Virus record (IMG/VR): IMGVR_UViG_3300033143_002040
Location: 1-35,711 of that record
Source of the DNA: a virus
Length of the DNA: 35,711 bases
Reading direction: 5' to 3' (one strand)
Shown here: in pieces, positions 22,005-29,622 of the stretch
Numbering within the stretch: the first letter of the stretch is position 1
Layout of the letters: every line of letters starts with the position of its first letter
Notes under the pieces: generated by a model
Told to the model about the DNA's origin: nothing
Seen by the model: the letters and a program-made list of their open reading frames with translations, nothing else
Databases searched by the model: none
Program-made: the position numbers and the translations under genes

Positions 22005-22369
22005 TGAGAATTTTACTAATTATTTCCACTTTACTATTGATTTCTGCATGTAGTGGTGTTAAAGTAGTAGACGTAAAGGCAGACGTAGTGGAGCAAACTG
22101 TTATACATCCGAATCTTCCAGCGCAATTGTCAATGCGTAAAGTAGATTGGACTGTATTTAACAGAGCGAAAATTGAAAAGTTATTAGCAGATTATCCAGA
22201 TCGAGAAATTGTACTATTTGCTTTGTCTGCGAAAGGATACGAAAATCTTTCGTTGAATGTTGGCGAAATTATACGTTACGTTAAGGAACAGAAAAACGTA
22301 ATTATTTATTACATAGAAATTCTCCCAGGAGCAGATACGCTTACCGAGGAGGATAATACGAAAGAGTAA
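22004..22369 (+). CDS. Outer-membrane spanin lipoprotein (Rz1-like)
   Basis: Lipoprotein signal peptide [15 protein letters not shown], with lipobox ISAC and Cys16 as the lipidated residue. The mature part has [20 protein letters not shown], a Pro-containing motif that I recall from o-spanin-like lipoproteins of marine T4-like phages, and an acidic tail. At 121 residues it is longer than classical Rz1 but normal for separate-gene spanins in large phages. It follows the i-spanin gene by TAATG overlap. Confidence 0.72.
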   Translation: MRILLIISTLLLISACSGVKVVDVKADVVEQTVIHPNLPAQLSMRKVDWTVFNRAKIEKLLADYPDREIVLFALSAKGYENLSLNVGEIIRYVKEQKNVIIYYIEILPGADTLTEEDNTKE

Positions 22370-22373
22370 GTTT

Positions 22374-23147
22374 ATGAACAGTAATCATTATTATGATGTA
22401 CTTGGTGTTAAGAAAAATGCATCAGCAGCAGAAATTAAAAAACAATACCGTAAACTTGCCCAAAAGTATCACCCTGATCGCAGTAGTGATCCTAACGCGA
22501 AGGAAAAATTCCAAGAAATAAATTCTGCTTATCAAACACTCAAAAATCCAGAGAAAAAAGCAGAGTACGATAATCCTCGGCAACAACAAGGCCAAGGCGG
22601 TTTTACATATACTACTAGCATGGACGGCGAAAGCTTGCACGATGCCCTTCGAAAAGCAATGGGCGGCGGCTTTCATCAGCGGCGGCATCAGCAAATGGCG
22701 CAAGTCAATATCACGCTAGAGGAAGCATTCTCTGGAACTACACGAACACTAAATGGAGAAAGTTTCAACATTCCTGCTGGAATGCGAAGTGGTAACCACT
22801 TGCAAGTTGGTGAATTTATTATCATCATTAACGTACATCGACATCACAAATTTCAACGCTCCCACGATGATCTATTAACAGGAATTGAGATTTCTGCAAT
22901 CGAAGCTATGCTCGGTGTAGAATGTGGAATTACAAATATCGACGGTAAAAAAGTAACAGTAAAAATTCCTGCAGGCATACAATATGGAAAACTTGTACGA
23001 GTTCCTGGAAAAGGAATGCCCAATCCTGAAATAAATCAGCGCGGAGATTTACTAATACAAGTGGTAATGTCAATTCCTGATGATTTGACAAATGCGGAAC
23101 GAGCAAGTATAATGAACGTTAAACATCGTAAAACATTTGATATATAG
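22374..23147 (+). CDS. DnaJ/CbpA-type co-chaperone
   Basis: J-domain at residues 1-70 ([20 protein letters not shown] then [10 protein letters not shown]) with the essential HPD at 33-35, which stimulates DnaK ATPase. A Gly/Gln/His-rich linker follows, then a substrate-binding C-terminal part ([40 protein letters not shown]). There is no cysteine zinc finger, so it is of the type II (CbpA-like) class. Encoded directly before the ClpA-like unfoldase. It could recruit host DnaK to phage proteins; that is inference. Confidence 0.9.
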   Translation: MNSNHYYDVLGVKKNASAAEIKKQYRKLAQKYHPDRSSDPNAKEKFQEINSAYQTLKNPEKKAEYDNPRQQQGQGGFTYTTSMDGESLHDALRKAMGGGFHQRRHQQMAQVNITLEEAFSGTTRTLNGESFNIPAGMRSGNHLQVGEFIIIINVHRHHKFQRSHDDLLTGIEISAIEAMLGVECGITNIDGKKVTVKIPAGIQYGKLVRVPGKGMPNPEINQRGDLLIQVVMSIPDDLTNAERASIMNVKHRKTFDI

Positions 23148-23156
23148 GAGAATTAA

Positions 23157-25481
23157 ATGAGTCTGGGAAATAGCGAAAACGGCGACGAGCCGAATCGTAA
23201 TAATGAAGCAGTAAATAATGTCATGGAGCGAGCGCACATATTCGCTACTGAAAACTACCATGAGTACGTAACCATCGAACATTTACTGTGGTCTCTCTTG
23301 CATGAAAAAGATTTGCAAAGAATTCTTACGGACATCGGTGGCCGTCCAAATATCATTCGTAACGAAGTCGAGAATCATTTAAATACAGCTAACCTAGAAG
23401 TGCCAGTTGAAGCACAGATTGGATACACAGGTGCAGATCACACGACTGCACTAACTCGCGTATTTCAACGAGCTTTGACACAGTATATTTTCGCTGGGCG
23501 GCCAGAGATTACAACATACGGTTTACTTCTAAGCATAATGAATGAAGATCATAGTCACGCAGTTTTCTTTATACAAAAAGGAAGAATTTCGCGTAATAAA
23601 TTAGTAGAATATCTCAAAGAATACGATGGTAGTCAGAGTGACGCAGAGCTTGATGATGCGCTAGAAGAATACTGTCGCAACCTTAATGACGAATCCAAGG
23701 ACGGACTTATTGATCCGATTGTTGGTCGCGAGGAAGAAATTGCTGATACAATTGAGATATTGGCACGGCGCAAAAAGAATAATGTTTGTTATGTCGGACA
23801 CCCAGGCGTAGGTAAGACTGCACTAGCGGAAGGTCTTGCTAAAAAAATTGTTGACGGTGAAGTTCCTAAAGCACTTGAAGCTAAAGAAGTGTACAGTCTT
23901 GATATTGGCGCGCTGGTCGCTGGTACAAAGTACCGCGGCGATTTCGAGGAACGCCTAAAGAAAGTACTCAAAAGCATTCAAAAGAAAGGTAATGTAATTC
24001 TATTCATTGATGAAATACACATGATTATGGGCGCAGGCACAGCATCACAGGGTACAATGGACGCAGGAAACATTCTCAAACCTATGCTAGCAAAGGGAGA
24101 ATTACGCTGCATCGGTGCTACAACATTCGATGAATACGAGACTCACTTTGAAAAAGACAAAGCACTTAAGCGTAGATTCGGTAAGTATGAAGTAAAAGAG
24201 CCGAGTGTAAAGAATACTAAGCGAATTCTCAAAGGACTCGCAAAATACTATGAAAAATTTCATGGCGTGAAGTATGAAAAAGGCACACTCATCGCGGCTG
24301 TTGACTTATCCGAACGTTATATGAAGAATAAATTTCGACCTGACAAAGCAATTGACATCATGGATTTGGCTGGAGCTAAGGCTAAGCTTGCAGACGAACC
24401 AGTAGTTGATATGGATATGATTATCAAAACTACTTCTAAGCTTGCAAAGATTCCTACAGATATGATTGACATTAGAGAAAATGATGCCATCTCAACTCTG
24501 AATTCCAAACTCAAAGATCGTGTATATGGTCAGGCAACAGCAATTGAAACTTTAGTAGAAGCTATTGAAATCAGTAAGAGTGGCTTACGTGATGAATGCA
24601 AGCCAATCGGTTCTTATCTCTTACTTGGTCCTACTGGAGTCGGCAAAACTTATCTTGCAAAAGAATTATCTGAGGCACTCGGTGTTGAACTTGTTCGGTT
24701 CGATATGTCTGAATACCAAGAGAAACACTCTGTTTCTAAATTGATCGGAGCTCCTCCAGGTTATGTTGGGCACGGCGAAGGTGAGGCTGGCAGTGGACAG
24801 TTGATTAATAAAGTCGAAAACAATCCGAACTGCGTATTGCTACTTGATGAAATTGAAAAAGCAGCACCAGAAGTTACACAAGTACTTCTACAGGTTATGG
24901 ATGATGGTCGTTTGACTAGCAGCACAGGCAAAACGATTGATTTTACAAACGTAATACTCTTAATGTCATCTAATTTAGGTGCAGCAGAGGGTGAGAAACT
25001 TAATATCGGATTCGGGGATCAAGAAAAAGTTGGCGAAGATGATGCAGCAGTTAAACGTTTCTTCGCACCTGAGTTCCGCAATAGAATAGACGGCATAATC
25101 AAGTTTAACAAACTTGGCATTGACGAAATGAAGCTTATTGTTAGTCGAGAAATCGACAAACTAAATGATATGCTTGCTGACAAGAAAATTTCTGTAACTT
25201 GTATGGCAGCAGCTAAGAAATTACTCGCAACAGAAGGCTACGATCCAAAAATGGGTGCAAGGCCAATGGCAAGATTGATTCAAGAAAAAGTCAAAAAGCC
25301 AATTTCGAAAGAGATTTTGTTTGGTGATTTACAGAATGGCGGTAGAGTTAAGGTCGGTGTTGAAGACGGTGAATTGAGTCTAACAATAACTCCTGCGAAA
25401 GTAGCACTAATCGCGCCAACTGTTGATGAAGTATTAGTAAACGAAGTAACAATTAACAAAGAGAACCCCACACAAGACTGA
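23157..25481 (+). CDS. clpA: ClpA-type AAA+ unfoldase
   Basis: 774 residues, two AAA+ modules. The N-domain is ClpN-like ([20 protein letters not shown]). Walker A of module 1 is GHPGVGKT (about 215-222) with Walker [13 protein letters not shown]; module 2 has GPTGVGKT (about 491-498) and Walker [10 protein letters not shown]. The middle coiled-coil of ClpB is missing, so this is ClpA-like. The ClpP-docking loop reads NIGFGDQEK (about 616-624), the I-G-F/L signature. A C-terminal segment [20 protein letters not shown] matches ClpA well. GGAG precedes the start. It may direct host ClpP at chosen proteins; no phage ClpP is seen in the window. Confidence 0.93.
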   Translation: MSLGNSENGDEPNRNNEAVNNVMERAHIFATENYHEYVTIEHLLWSLLHEKDLQRILTDIGGRPNIIRNEVENHLNTANLEVPVEAQIGYTGADHTTALTRVFQRALTQYIFAGRPEITTYGLLLSIMNEDHSHAVFFIQKGRISRNKLVEYLKEYDGSQSDAELDDALEEYCRNLNDESKDGLIDPIVGREEEIADTIEILARRKKNNVCYVGHPGVGKTALAEGLAKKIVDGEVPKALEAKEVYSLDIGALVAGTKYRGDFEERLKKVLKSIQKKGNVILFIDEIHMIMGAGTASQGTMDAGNILKPMLAKGELRCIGATTFDEYETHFEKDKALKRRFGKYEVKEPSVKNTKRILKGLAKYYEKFHGVKYEKGTLIAAVDLSERYMKNKFRPDKAIDIMDLAGAKAKLADEPVVDMDMIIKTTSKLAKIPTDMIDIRENDAISTLNSKLKDRVYGQATAIETLVEAIEISKSGLRDECKPIGSYLLLGPTGVGKTYLAKELSEALGVELVRFDMSEYQEKHSVSKLIGAPPGYVGHGEGEAGSGQLINKVENNPNCVLLLDEIEKAAPEVTQVLLQVMDDGRLTSSTGKTIDFTNVILLMSSNLGAAEGEKLNIGFGDQEKVGEDDAAVKRFFAPEFRNRIDGIIKFNKLGIDEMKLIVSREIDKLNDMLADKKISVTCMAAAKKLLATEGYDPKMGARPMARLIQEKVKKPISKEILFGDLQNGGRVKVGVEDGELSLTITPAKVALIAPTVDEVLVNEVTINKENPTQD

Positions 25482-25506
25482 CCTCCTATTCGTCAAGCTG
25501 TGGTCC

Positions 25507-25537
25507 AGGATAGCCTTTCGGGGCTATCCTTTTTTTT
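25507..25537 (+). terminator. Intrinsic terminator after clpA
   Basis: AGGATAGCC (25507-25515) pairs with GGCTATCCT (25522-25530), a perfect 9-bp stem with a 6-base loop, followed by a run of T at 25530-25537. Confidence 0.92.
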
Positions 25538-25549
25538 GCGCGTCTTTTT

Positions 25550-25557
25550 GATAAATA
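25550..25557 (+). promoter_or_regulatory. Late-type promoter (GATAAATA)
   Basis: GATAAATA at 25550-25557 follows the clpA terminator. Expected start near 25563; AGGAA at 25577-25581 precedes ATG 25588. Confidence 0.65.
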
Positions 25558-25587
25558 CTAACAATACTAAGCGTAATAGGAAAAATT

Positions 25588-26037
25588 ATGGCAGTCACAC
25601 CAGCTAGAAAATCAGTTTTAATGATGACCAATACAGGACGAAATCATAATCTGACAGGCGATAAAATTCGTGCTGATGGATATTATGGTCGCACCGATGG
25701 CATACACACAGTACAGGTTGTTGTTGCTAATTTCACAGGCAGCTTCGGAATACAAGGCACGTTAGCAACTGAGCCAGATGAAGCTGATTGGTTCGATATT
25801 AATGTGAATGTCAATCAAAATGTATCTAGCGCAAGCCCATATGCATCATTTCCTGTTAACCCAGCAGCACCAACAAACCCAGGCGGCAACGGTGATGATG
25901 CTACCTTAGCATTCACTTTCGTAGGCAATTTTGTATATCTACGTGCAATACTTGATCGAAGCACAATCACAGAACCATCTGAGCTAGCAGCAGTAACAGA
26001 ATTAGGAGTAATTAGTAAAGTATTATTGAGTATGTAA
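25588..26037 (+). CDS. Probable virion protein (149 residues)
   Basis: Beta-rich sequence (GIHTVQVVVANFTGSFGIQG then TLATEPDEADWFDINVNVNQ) with a Pro/Ala/Gly loop and a final hydrophobic strand (FTFVGNFVYLRAILDRS). The alternating pattern is typical of jelly-roll or lectin-like decoration or fibre proteins. First gene after a terminator and a late promoter. No catalytic motif, and the exact structural role is unknown. Confidence 0.55.
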   Translation: MAVTPARKSVLMMTNTGRNHNLTGDKIRADGYYGRTDGIHTVQVVVANFTGSFGIQGTLATEPDEADWFDINVNVNQNVSSASPYASFPVNPAAPTNPGGNGDDATLAFTFVGNFVYLRAILDRSTITEPSELAAVTELGVISKVLLSM

Positions 26038-26047
26038 GGAGAACATA

Positions 26048-26275
26048 ATGGCACATGAGAGCGAAGCAGAGGCATTAGGTAAGGCAGCATTTATAGCAGG
26101 TAAAACGAGACAACCGATGAAAGATCATGCACTTGTAAAATTGTTACAAGGACATGGATCAGAAGATCATCACCCAAATTCGCCTGGAGCAGAAATGTCT
26201 CCAGCAGAAAGGCGCATTATGGAAAGGAAAATAAACGACTGGAAACACGGCTGGGATGAAGAACGAGCAAAATAG
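26048..26275 (+). CDS. RMF-like small protein (paralogue A)
   Basis: 75 residues. LGKAAFIAGKTRQPMKDHAL and, after a spacer of about 30 residues, INDWKHGWDEERA reproduce the pattern of ribosome modulation factor (RMF) and the CrpP-like small proteins: G..A...G.....P, then W..GW.EA. RMF binds ribosomes during hibernation. Paralogue B follows 11 bases later with the same layout. Start supported by AGGAGAAC upstream. It may hit host ribosomes late in infection or act as a small virion protein; both are guesses. Confidence 0.6.
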   Translation: MAHESEAEALGKAAFIAGKTRQPMKDHALVKLLQGHGSEDHHPNSPGAEMSPAERRIMERKINDWKHGWDEERAK

Positions 26276-26286
26276 TTGAGATAATA

Positions 26287-26580
26287 ATGAATAACATTAA
26301 TGCGAATGGAAGAGGACGAGCATCATACGGCAGAGGCAAAGCACGCCAACCTATGAACGATACACGGTTTGTAAGACTGATGTATGCAGAAGTCGAAGGA
26401 AGCGACGATAATCCCCGTGAAGTTAAAGCGCATTATATTACAGAATGGAAGAATGGTTGGAATGAGGCTAAGACAGAAAATACAAAATCAGTTGCTAGCA
26501 AGACGGCAAGCAAAGCTAAGAAAAAAGCTAAAAAGAAATCAAAAAGAAGGCTAAATAATGACACATCACATAGTTTATGA
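26287..26580 (+). CDS. RMF-like small protein (paralogue B) with basic tail
   Basis: 97 residues: GRASYGRGKARQPMNDTRFV, then ITEWKNGWNEAKTEN. The phrases [KR]A...GK.RQPM.D and W..GW.E align with paralogue A (26048) and with RMF. The C-terminal 35 residues are a Lys/Ala-rich tail (TASKAKKKAKKKSKRRLNN) suited to RNA or DNA binding. The last 23 bases overlap the next gene. Confidence 0.6.
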   Translation: MNNINANGRGRASYGRGKARQPMNDTRFVRLMYAEVEGSDDNPREVKAHYITEWKNGWNEAKTENTKSVASKTASKAKKKAKKKSKRRLNNDTSHSL

Positions 26581-27139
26581 AACTAAATGTCTAATATCAA
26601 ACAAAATATATGTGGGTTGTCATACCACAGAGAACATAGATGATGGCTATTTAGGTTCAGGAAAGATATTACGTCAAGCAATCAAAAAATATGGAAAGAA
26701 AGATTTTCAACGAACAATTCTTAAAGAATTTTCTAATTCTAAGGATATGTTTGAATATGAAAATCACGTTGTAAATGAGGAATTTATAGCATTACCAAAT
26801 ACATATAATATTGTTGTCGGTGGATCAGGTGGGTTCAATGTGCAAGATAAAGAAGACTGGTTGCGAAAAATAAAAATTGCTGCTGGTAACAGAACACACA
26901 ATCCTGCGCTAGGAAACAAACATACAGAAAAAGCCAAAAAGCTTATTTCAGATGCTAATAAAAAACGAGGGCACGATCACCTTTTAATACAAGCACAACT
27001 AAAGCGGGGATCAAAGTGGTGCAATAACGGAATCAAAGAAAAAATGTTGCAGGAAATACCTGAAGGATGGGTGCAAGGACGAATCTGTAAAACATTAGGC
27101 CGTCCAAAGATACAGGAGAAGAACATTGACCAGAATTAA
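26558..27139 (+). CDS. GIY-YIG homing endonuclease
   Basis: N-terminal GIY-YIG fold: THHIVYETKCLISNKIYVGC then HTTENIDDGYLGSG, with the lysine and tyrosines expected in the catalytic strand, then a helix with KKYGKKDFQRTILKEF and the EYENHVV motif. NUMOD3-like unit NPALGNKHTEKAKKLISDAN, and a C-terminal module WCNNGIKEKMLQEIPEGWVQ then GRICKT, which is also found at the end of the HNH enzyme at 20166. Free-standing, placed between the RMF-like genes and a fibre-like gene. Confidence 0.88.
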   Translation: MTHHIVYETKCLISNKIYVGCHTTENIDDGYLGSGKILRQAIKKYGKKDFQRTILKEFSNSKDMFEYENHVVNEEFIALPNTYNIVVGGSGGFNVQDKEDWLRKIKIAAGNRTHNPALGNKHTEKAKKLISDANKKRGHDHLLIQAQLKRGSKWCNNGIKEKMLQEIPEGWVQGRICKTLGRPKIQEKNIDQN

Positions 27140-28400
27140 TGCCGGTAACACGCTCGCAAATCAGTACGCACCGCCGTTTGTAATTACAGATAATGTTACT
27201 ACAAACTGGCATCTACGTTGGAATGCTGATTTAATAGCGTTTGAGGCATATGACCCAAGCGAGAGTGTTGTTGAATCAGGATTTGATAGTATTGAATCTG
27301 CACTTTTCACTGATGTTACACAACAAGTATTTGTTGTGCCGTGGGAAGCAGCAACTAAAGAGTCTGTATTCATTACTATACAAGGTGTTAAACAGCAACA
27401 AGATGCCTATACAATAGTAACAAATATTGGCAGCGGGTCAACAACAGTAACACTAGCTGATACGGTATCTGTTGAAACAGTCGAAATCTTAGGTCTACAA
27501 ACTTCTGGTGGTGCTAGTATAGAAGTATATTTAGAAACTGCTGTCGGTGCACAAACACTATTTCCAACATCAGGTAGTATCGGTTGGTATCCTGCAAGTG
27601 AACAATCTCTTATTGTAACTCATAACGGTCTAAAATTAACTACTACAGAATATAGTATCATACCTAATGCTACATTCACTGGCGCACAAGTTAGCATTGT
27701 ATCAGGATTAGTGGTTGATGCAGATGTAATTGAAGTTCTCGGCATCGTCACAGCAGGAGAAACTCCTGCTAGCCCAGTTGAACTTGTAAATCTTACTCCT
27801 TCTGATGTAACACTATTTTCAGCAAAACGAGTTGCAGGTGAAACACAGTTTTTCGATATTAAAGGATTAACTGAAGGTACAAATATTACACTAACAGCAG
27901 GCGGAAGTTCTATTACAATCGACGCTGATATTGGTGATTTTGCAAATGTAGGAGGCGGCGAACCAGTTGCACTTATCGGAAGTCTTTCAGAAACTATTAC
28001 TCCGACCAATGAACTAGAATTTAAACGTCTTTTTGCATCCATTACACCAGTAGATCGTATCACGTTAAGCAGTACTGCTGACACAATTACGTTTGCATAC
28101 AACATAGGTTGGAAAACTATTACTGATACTGATTCTCCGTATACCGTGCTTGCAGTAGAGAGACTAATTGCTATCAACGGATTATCAGCAATTCTAGGCA
28201 TAACACTTCAAGATCCTAGCACATTACCGAATGGCGAAACAATTACTATTAAGAATCAAACAACAGGCACATTCGCAATAACTCTTACGCCAGCAGCAGG
28301 GTTTATTGACGGTGCTGGCACATACGTCATCAACACAGCATACGGATACGTTACACTTTACAGCGACGGAAATCACTATTACATAATTTCTGAGGGATAA
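27126..28400 (+). CDS. Fibre-like virion protein with TTG start (424 residues)
   Basis: Starts at TTG 27126 with GGAGAAGAACA directly upstream; no suitable ATG keeps the N-terminus (TRINAGNTLANQYAPPFVIT). Two repeats of a beta module occur: VFITIQGVKQQQDAYTI...EILGLQT and SLIVTHNGLKLTTTEYSI...VIEVLGIVTA. The C-terminus is Gly/Thr-rich (TGTFAITLTPAAGFIDGAGT). This is typical of tail fibres or baseplate-attached fibres. It precedes two further fibre-like genes. The N-terminal residue would be Met despite TTG. Confidence 0.7.
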   Translation: MTRINAGNTLANQYAPPFVITDNVTTNWHLRWNADLIAFEAYDPSESVVESGFDSIESALFTDVTQQVFVVPWEAATKESVFITIQGVKQQQDAYTIVTNIGSGSTTVTLADTVSVETVEILGLQTSGGASIEVYLETAVGAQTLFPTSGSIGWYPASEQSLIVTHNGLKLTTTEYSIIPNATFTGAQVSIVSGLVVDADVIEVLGIVTAGETPASPVELVNLTPSDVTLFSAKRVAGETQFFDIKGLTEGTNITLTAGGSSITIDADIGDFANVGGGEPVALIGSLSETITPTNELEFKRLFASITPVDRITLSSTADTITFAYNIGWKTITDTDSPYTVLAVERLIAINGLSAILGITLQDPSTLPNGETITIKNQTTGTFAITLTPAAGFIDGAGTYVINTAYGYVTLYSDGNHYYIISEG

Positions 28401-28401
28401 G

Positions 28402-29568
28402 ATGGCTGGTCTAACTCGGATTAAAACAAACAACATTCTTGACAGAGAGGTTCGGGAACAAGACCTAGCTGACGCAGCAGTTACGTTCGATAAAATCAAT
28501 ATTACTTCAGGCGGTTCAGTAGGCGAATCTCTTAAGGTTGGCGCTGGCGGCACACTACTCTGGGAACTTGCCTCAGGCTCTACTAACGCACTTGACACCT
28601 TAGTTGATGTTGATACAATAGGCAAACTAAACGGCGATAGTCTCGTTTATGATGTCGGAAGCGGACTATGGAAAGCTGGAAGTAATGTTCCTAGTAGTCT
28701 CGGGCTCAACAGTCTTACTAATGTTACACTTACTACGCCACTCGTTCAAAATGAATTTTTACGTTATGATGGCATTGAATGGATTAACGATGCTATTTCA
28801 GTTGTATATATTGACGGCATACAACCTGTTGCAATCACTGGCTTACTTGATAATCTTGTAGATGTTGTCGTACCTAGTCCAACAGTAAATCAACATTTAG
28901 TATTTGATGGTAGTGTATGGAGAGCTTCTGATGCTGCCAATGTCGGTAGCATAGATCAATTAGACGATGTAGATACTACTACAGTTACACCTATCAGCGG
29001 TGATGCACTTGTATGGGATGGTGTTGGCGATTGGGCTCCTTTTGCTATCGTCGGTCTCGGCGCATCAAGTAATACATTCATGGTTGCTGACATTACTGCT
29101 AGAGATTTACTAACTCCTGCAGATGGTGACCAATCATTTGTACGTAGCGGCGCTACTACAAGTGAATGGGAAATGTATATTTGGGATGTACTCGCAGGGC
29201 CCGCAGCATGGATTCTTATTAGTACACAAGATAGTGCAAGCACTGATGCTAAGACAATCGAAGCAATTGTTGTACCAGCCACAATTAGCCCAGTGTTGCT
29301 TGGCAACGTTAGTCCTGATTCGCGTGTTACGGTTGTAACAATTGAAGTCACAATAGCCTTTGATGGATCACCAACATTAAGTGTAGGTGACAGTGGAGAT
29401 AATGCACGACTTATTGATGATTCATTACATGATCTGAGCGAACTCGGCACATATAGTACAACAACTGACTACGTGTATGGTGGTAGTACAGATACGGATA
29501 TTAATGGATATTTCTCTGCAGGCGGAGCTACAACTGGTTCTGCTCGTATCCTCGTAACGTATGTATAA
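28402..29568 (+). CDS. Tail-fibre-like protein with four repeats (388 residues)
   Basis: N-terminus LTRIKTNNILDREVREQDLA resembles the attachment end of T4-like marine fibres. Four repeats of about 40 residues with pattern L..L.DV......G..L.[YF]D...W lie near 28580-29050. The C-terminal domain (SPDSRVTVVTIEVTIAFDGS, then PTLSVGD, ending GGATTGSARILVTYV) has the same layout as the end of the next protein, so both probably end in the same beta domain, a possible receptor-binding or trimerisation end. No catalytic motif. Confidence 0.78.
   Translation: MAGLTRIKTNNILDREVREQDLADAAVTFDKINITSGGSVGESLKVGAGGTLLWELASGSTNALDTLVDVDTIGKLNGDSLVYDVGSGLWKAGSNVPSSLGLNSLTNVTLTTPLVQNEFLRYDGIEWINDAISVVYIDGIQPVAITGLLDNLVDVVVPSPTVNQHLVFDGSVWRASDAANVGSIDQLDDVDTTTVTPISGDALVWDGVGDWAPFAIVGLGASSNTFMVADITARDLLTPADGDQSFVRSGATTSEWEMYIWDVLAGPAAWILISTQDSASTDAKTIEAIVVPATISPVLLGNVSPDSRVTVVTIEVTIAFDGSPTLSVGDSGDNARLIDDSLHDLSELGTYSTTTDYVYGGSTDTDINGYFSAGGATTGSARILVTYV
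28580..29050 (+). repeat. Four tandem coding repeats in the fibre-like gene
   Basis: The repeat reads LDTLVDVDTIGKLNGDSLVY, LNSLTNVTLTTPLVQNEFLR, LDNLVDVVVPSPTVNQHLVF and IDQLDDVDTTTVTPISGDAL, each continuing to a Trp about five residues further on. Approximate starts are 28583, 28703, 28846 and 28948. The pattern is common in phage fibres. Confidence 0.6.
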
Positions 29569-29584
29569 TTTTTCCTTTAATTAG

Positions 29585-29592
29585 GATAAATA
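29585..29592 (+). promoter_or_regulatory. Late-type promoter (GATAAATA)
   Basis: GATAAATA at 29585-29592, preceded by G. Expected start near 29598; AGGAA lies about 10 bases before ATG 29623. The gene has its own late promoter in the middle of a fibre cluster. Confidence 0.65.
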
Positions 29593-29622
29593 CAACATAG
29601 AATGAATTAATAGGAACCCACA

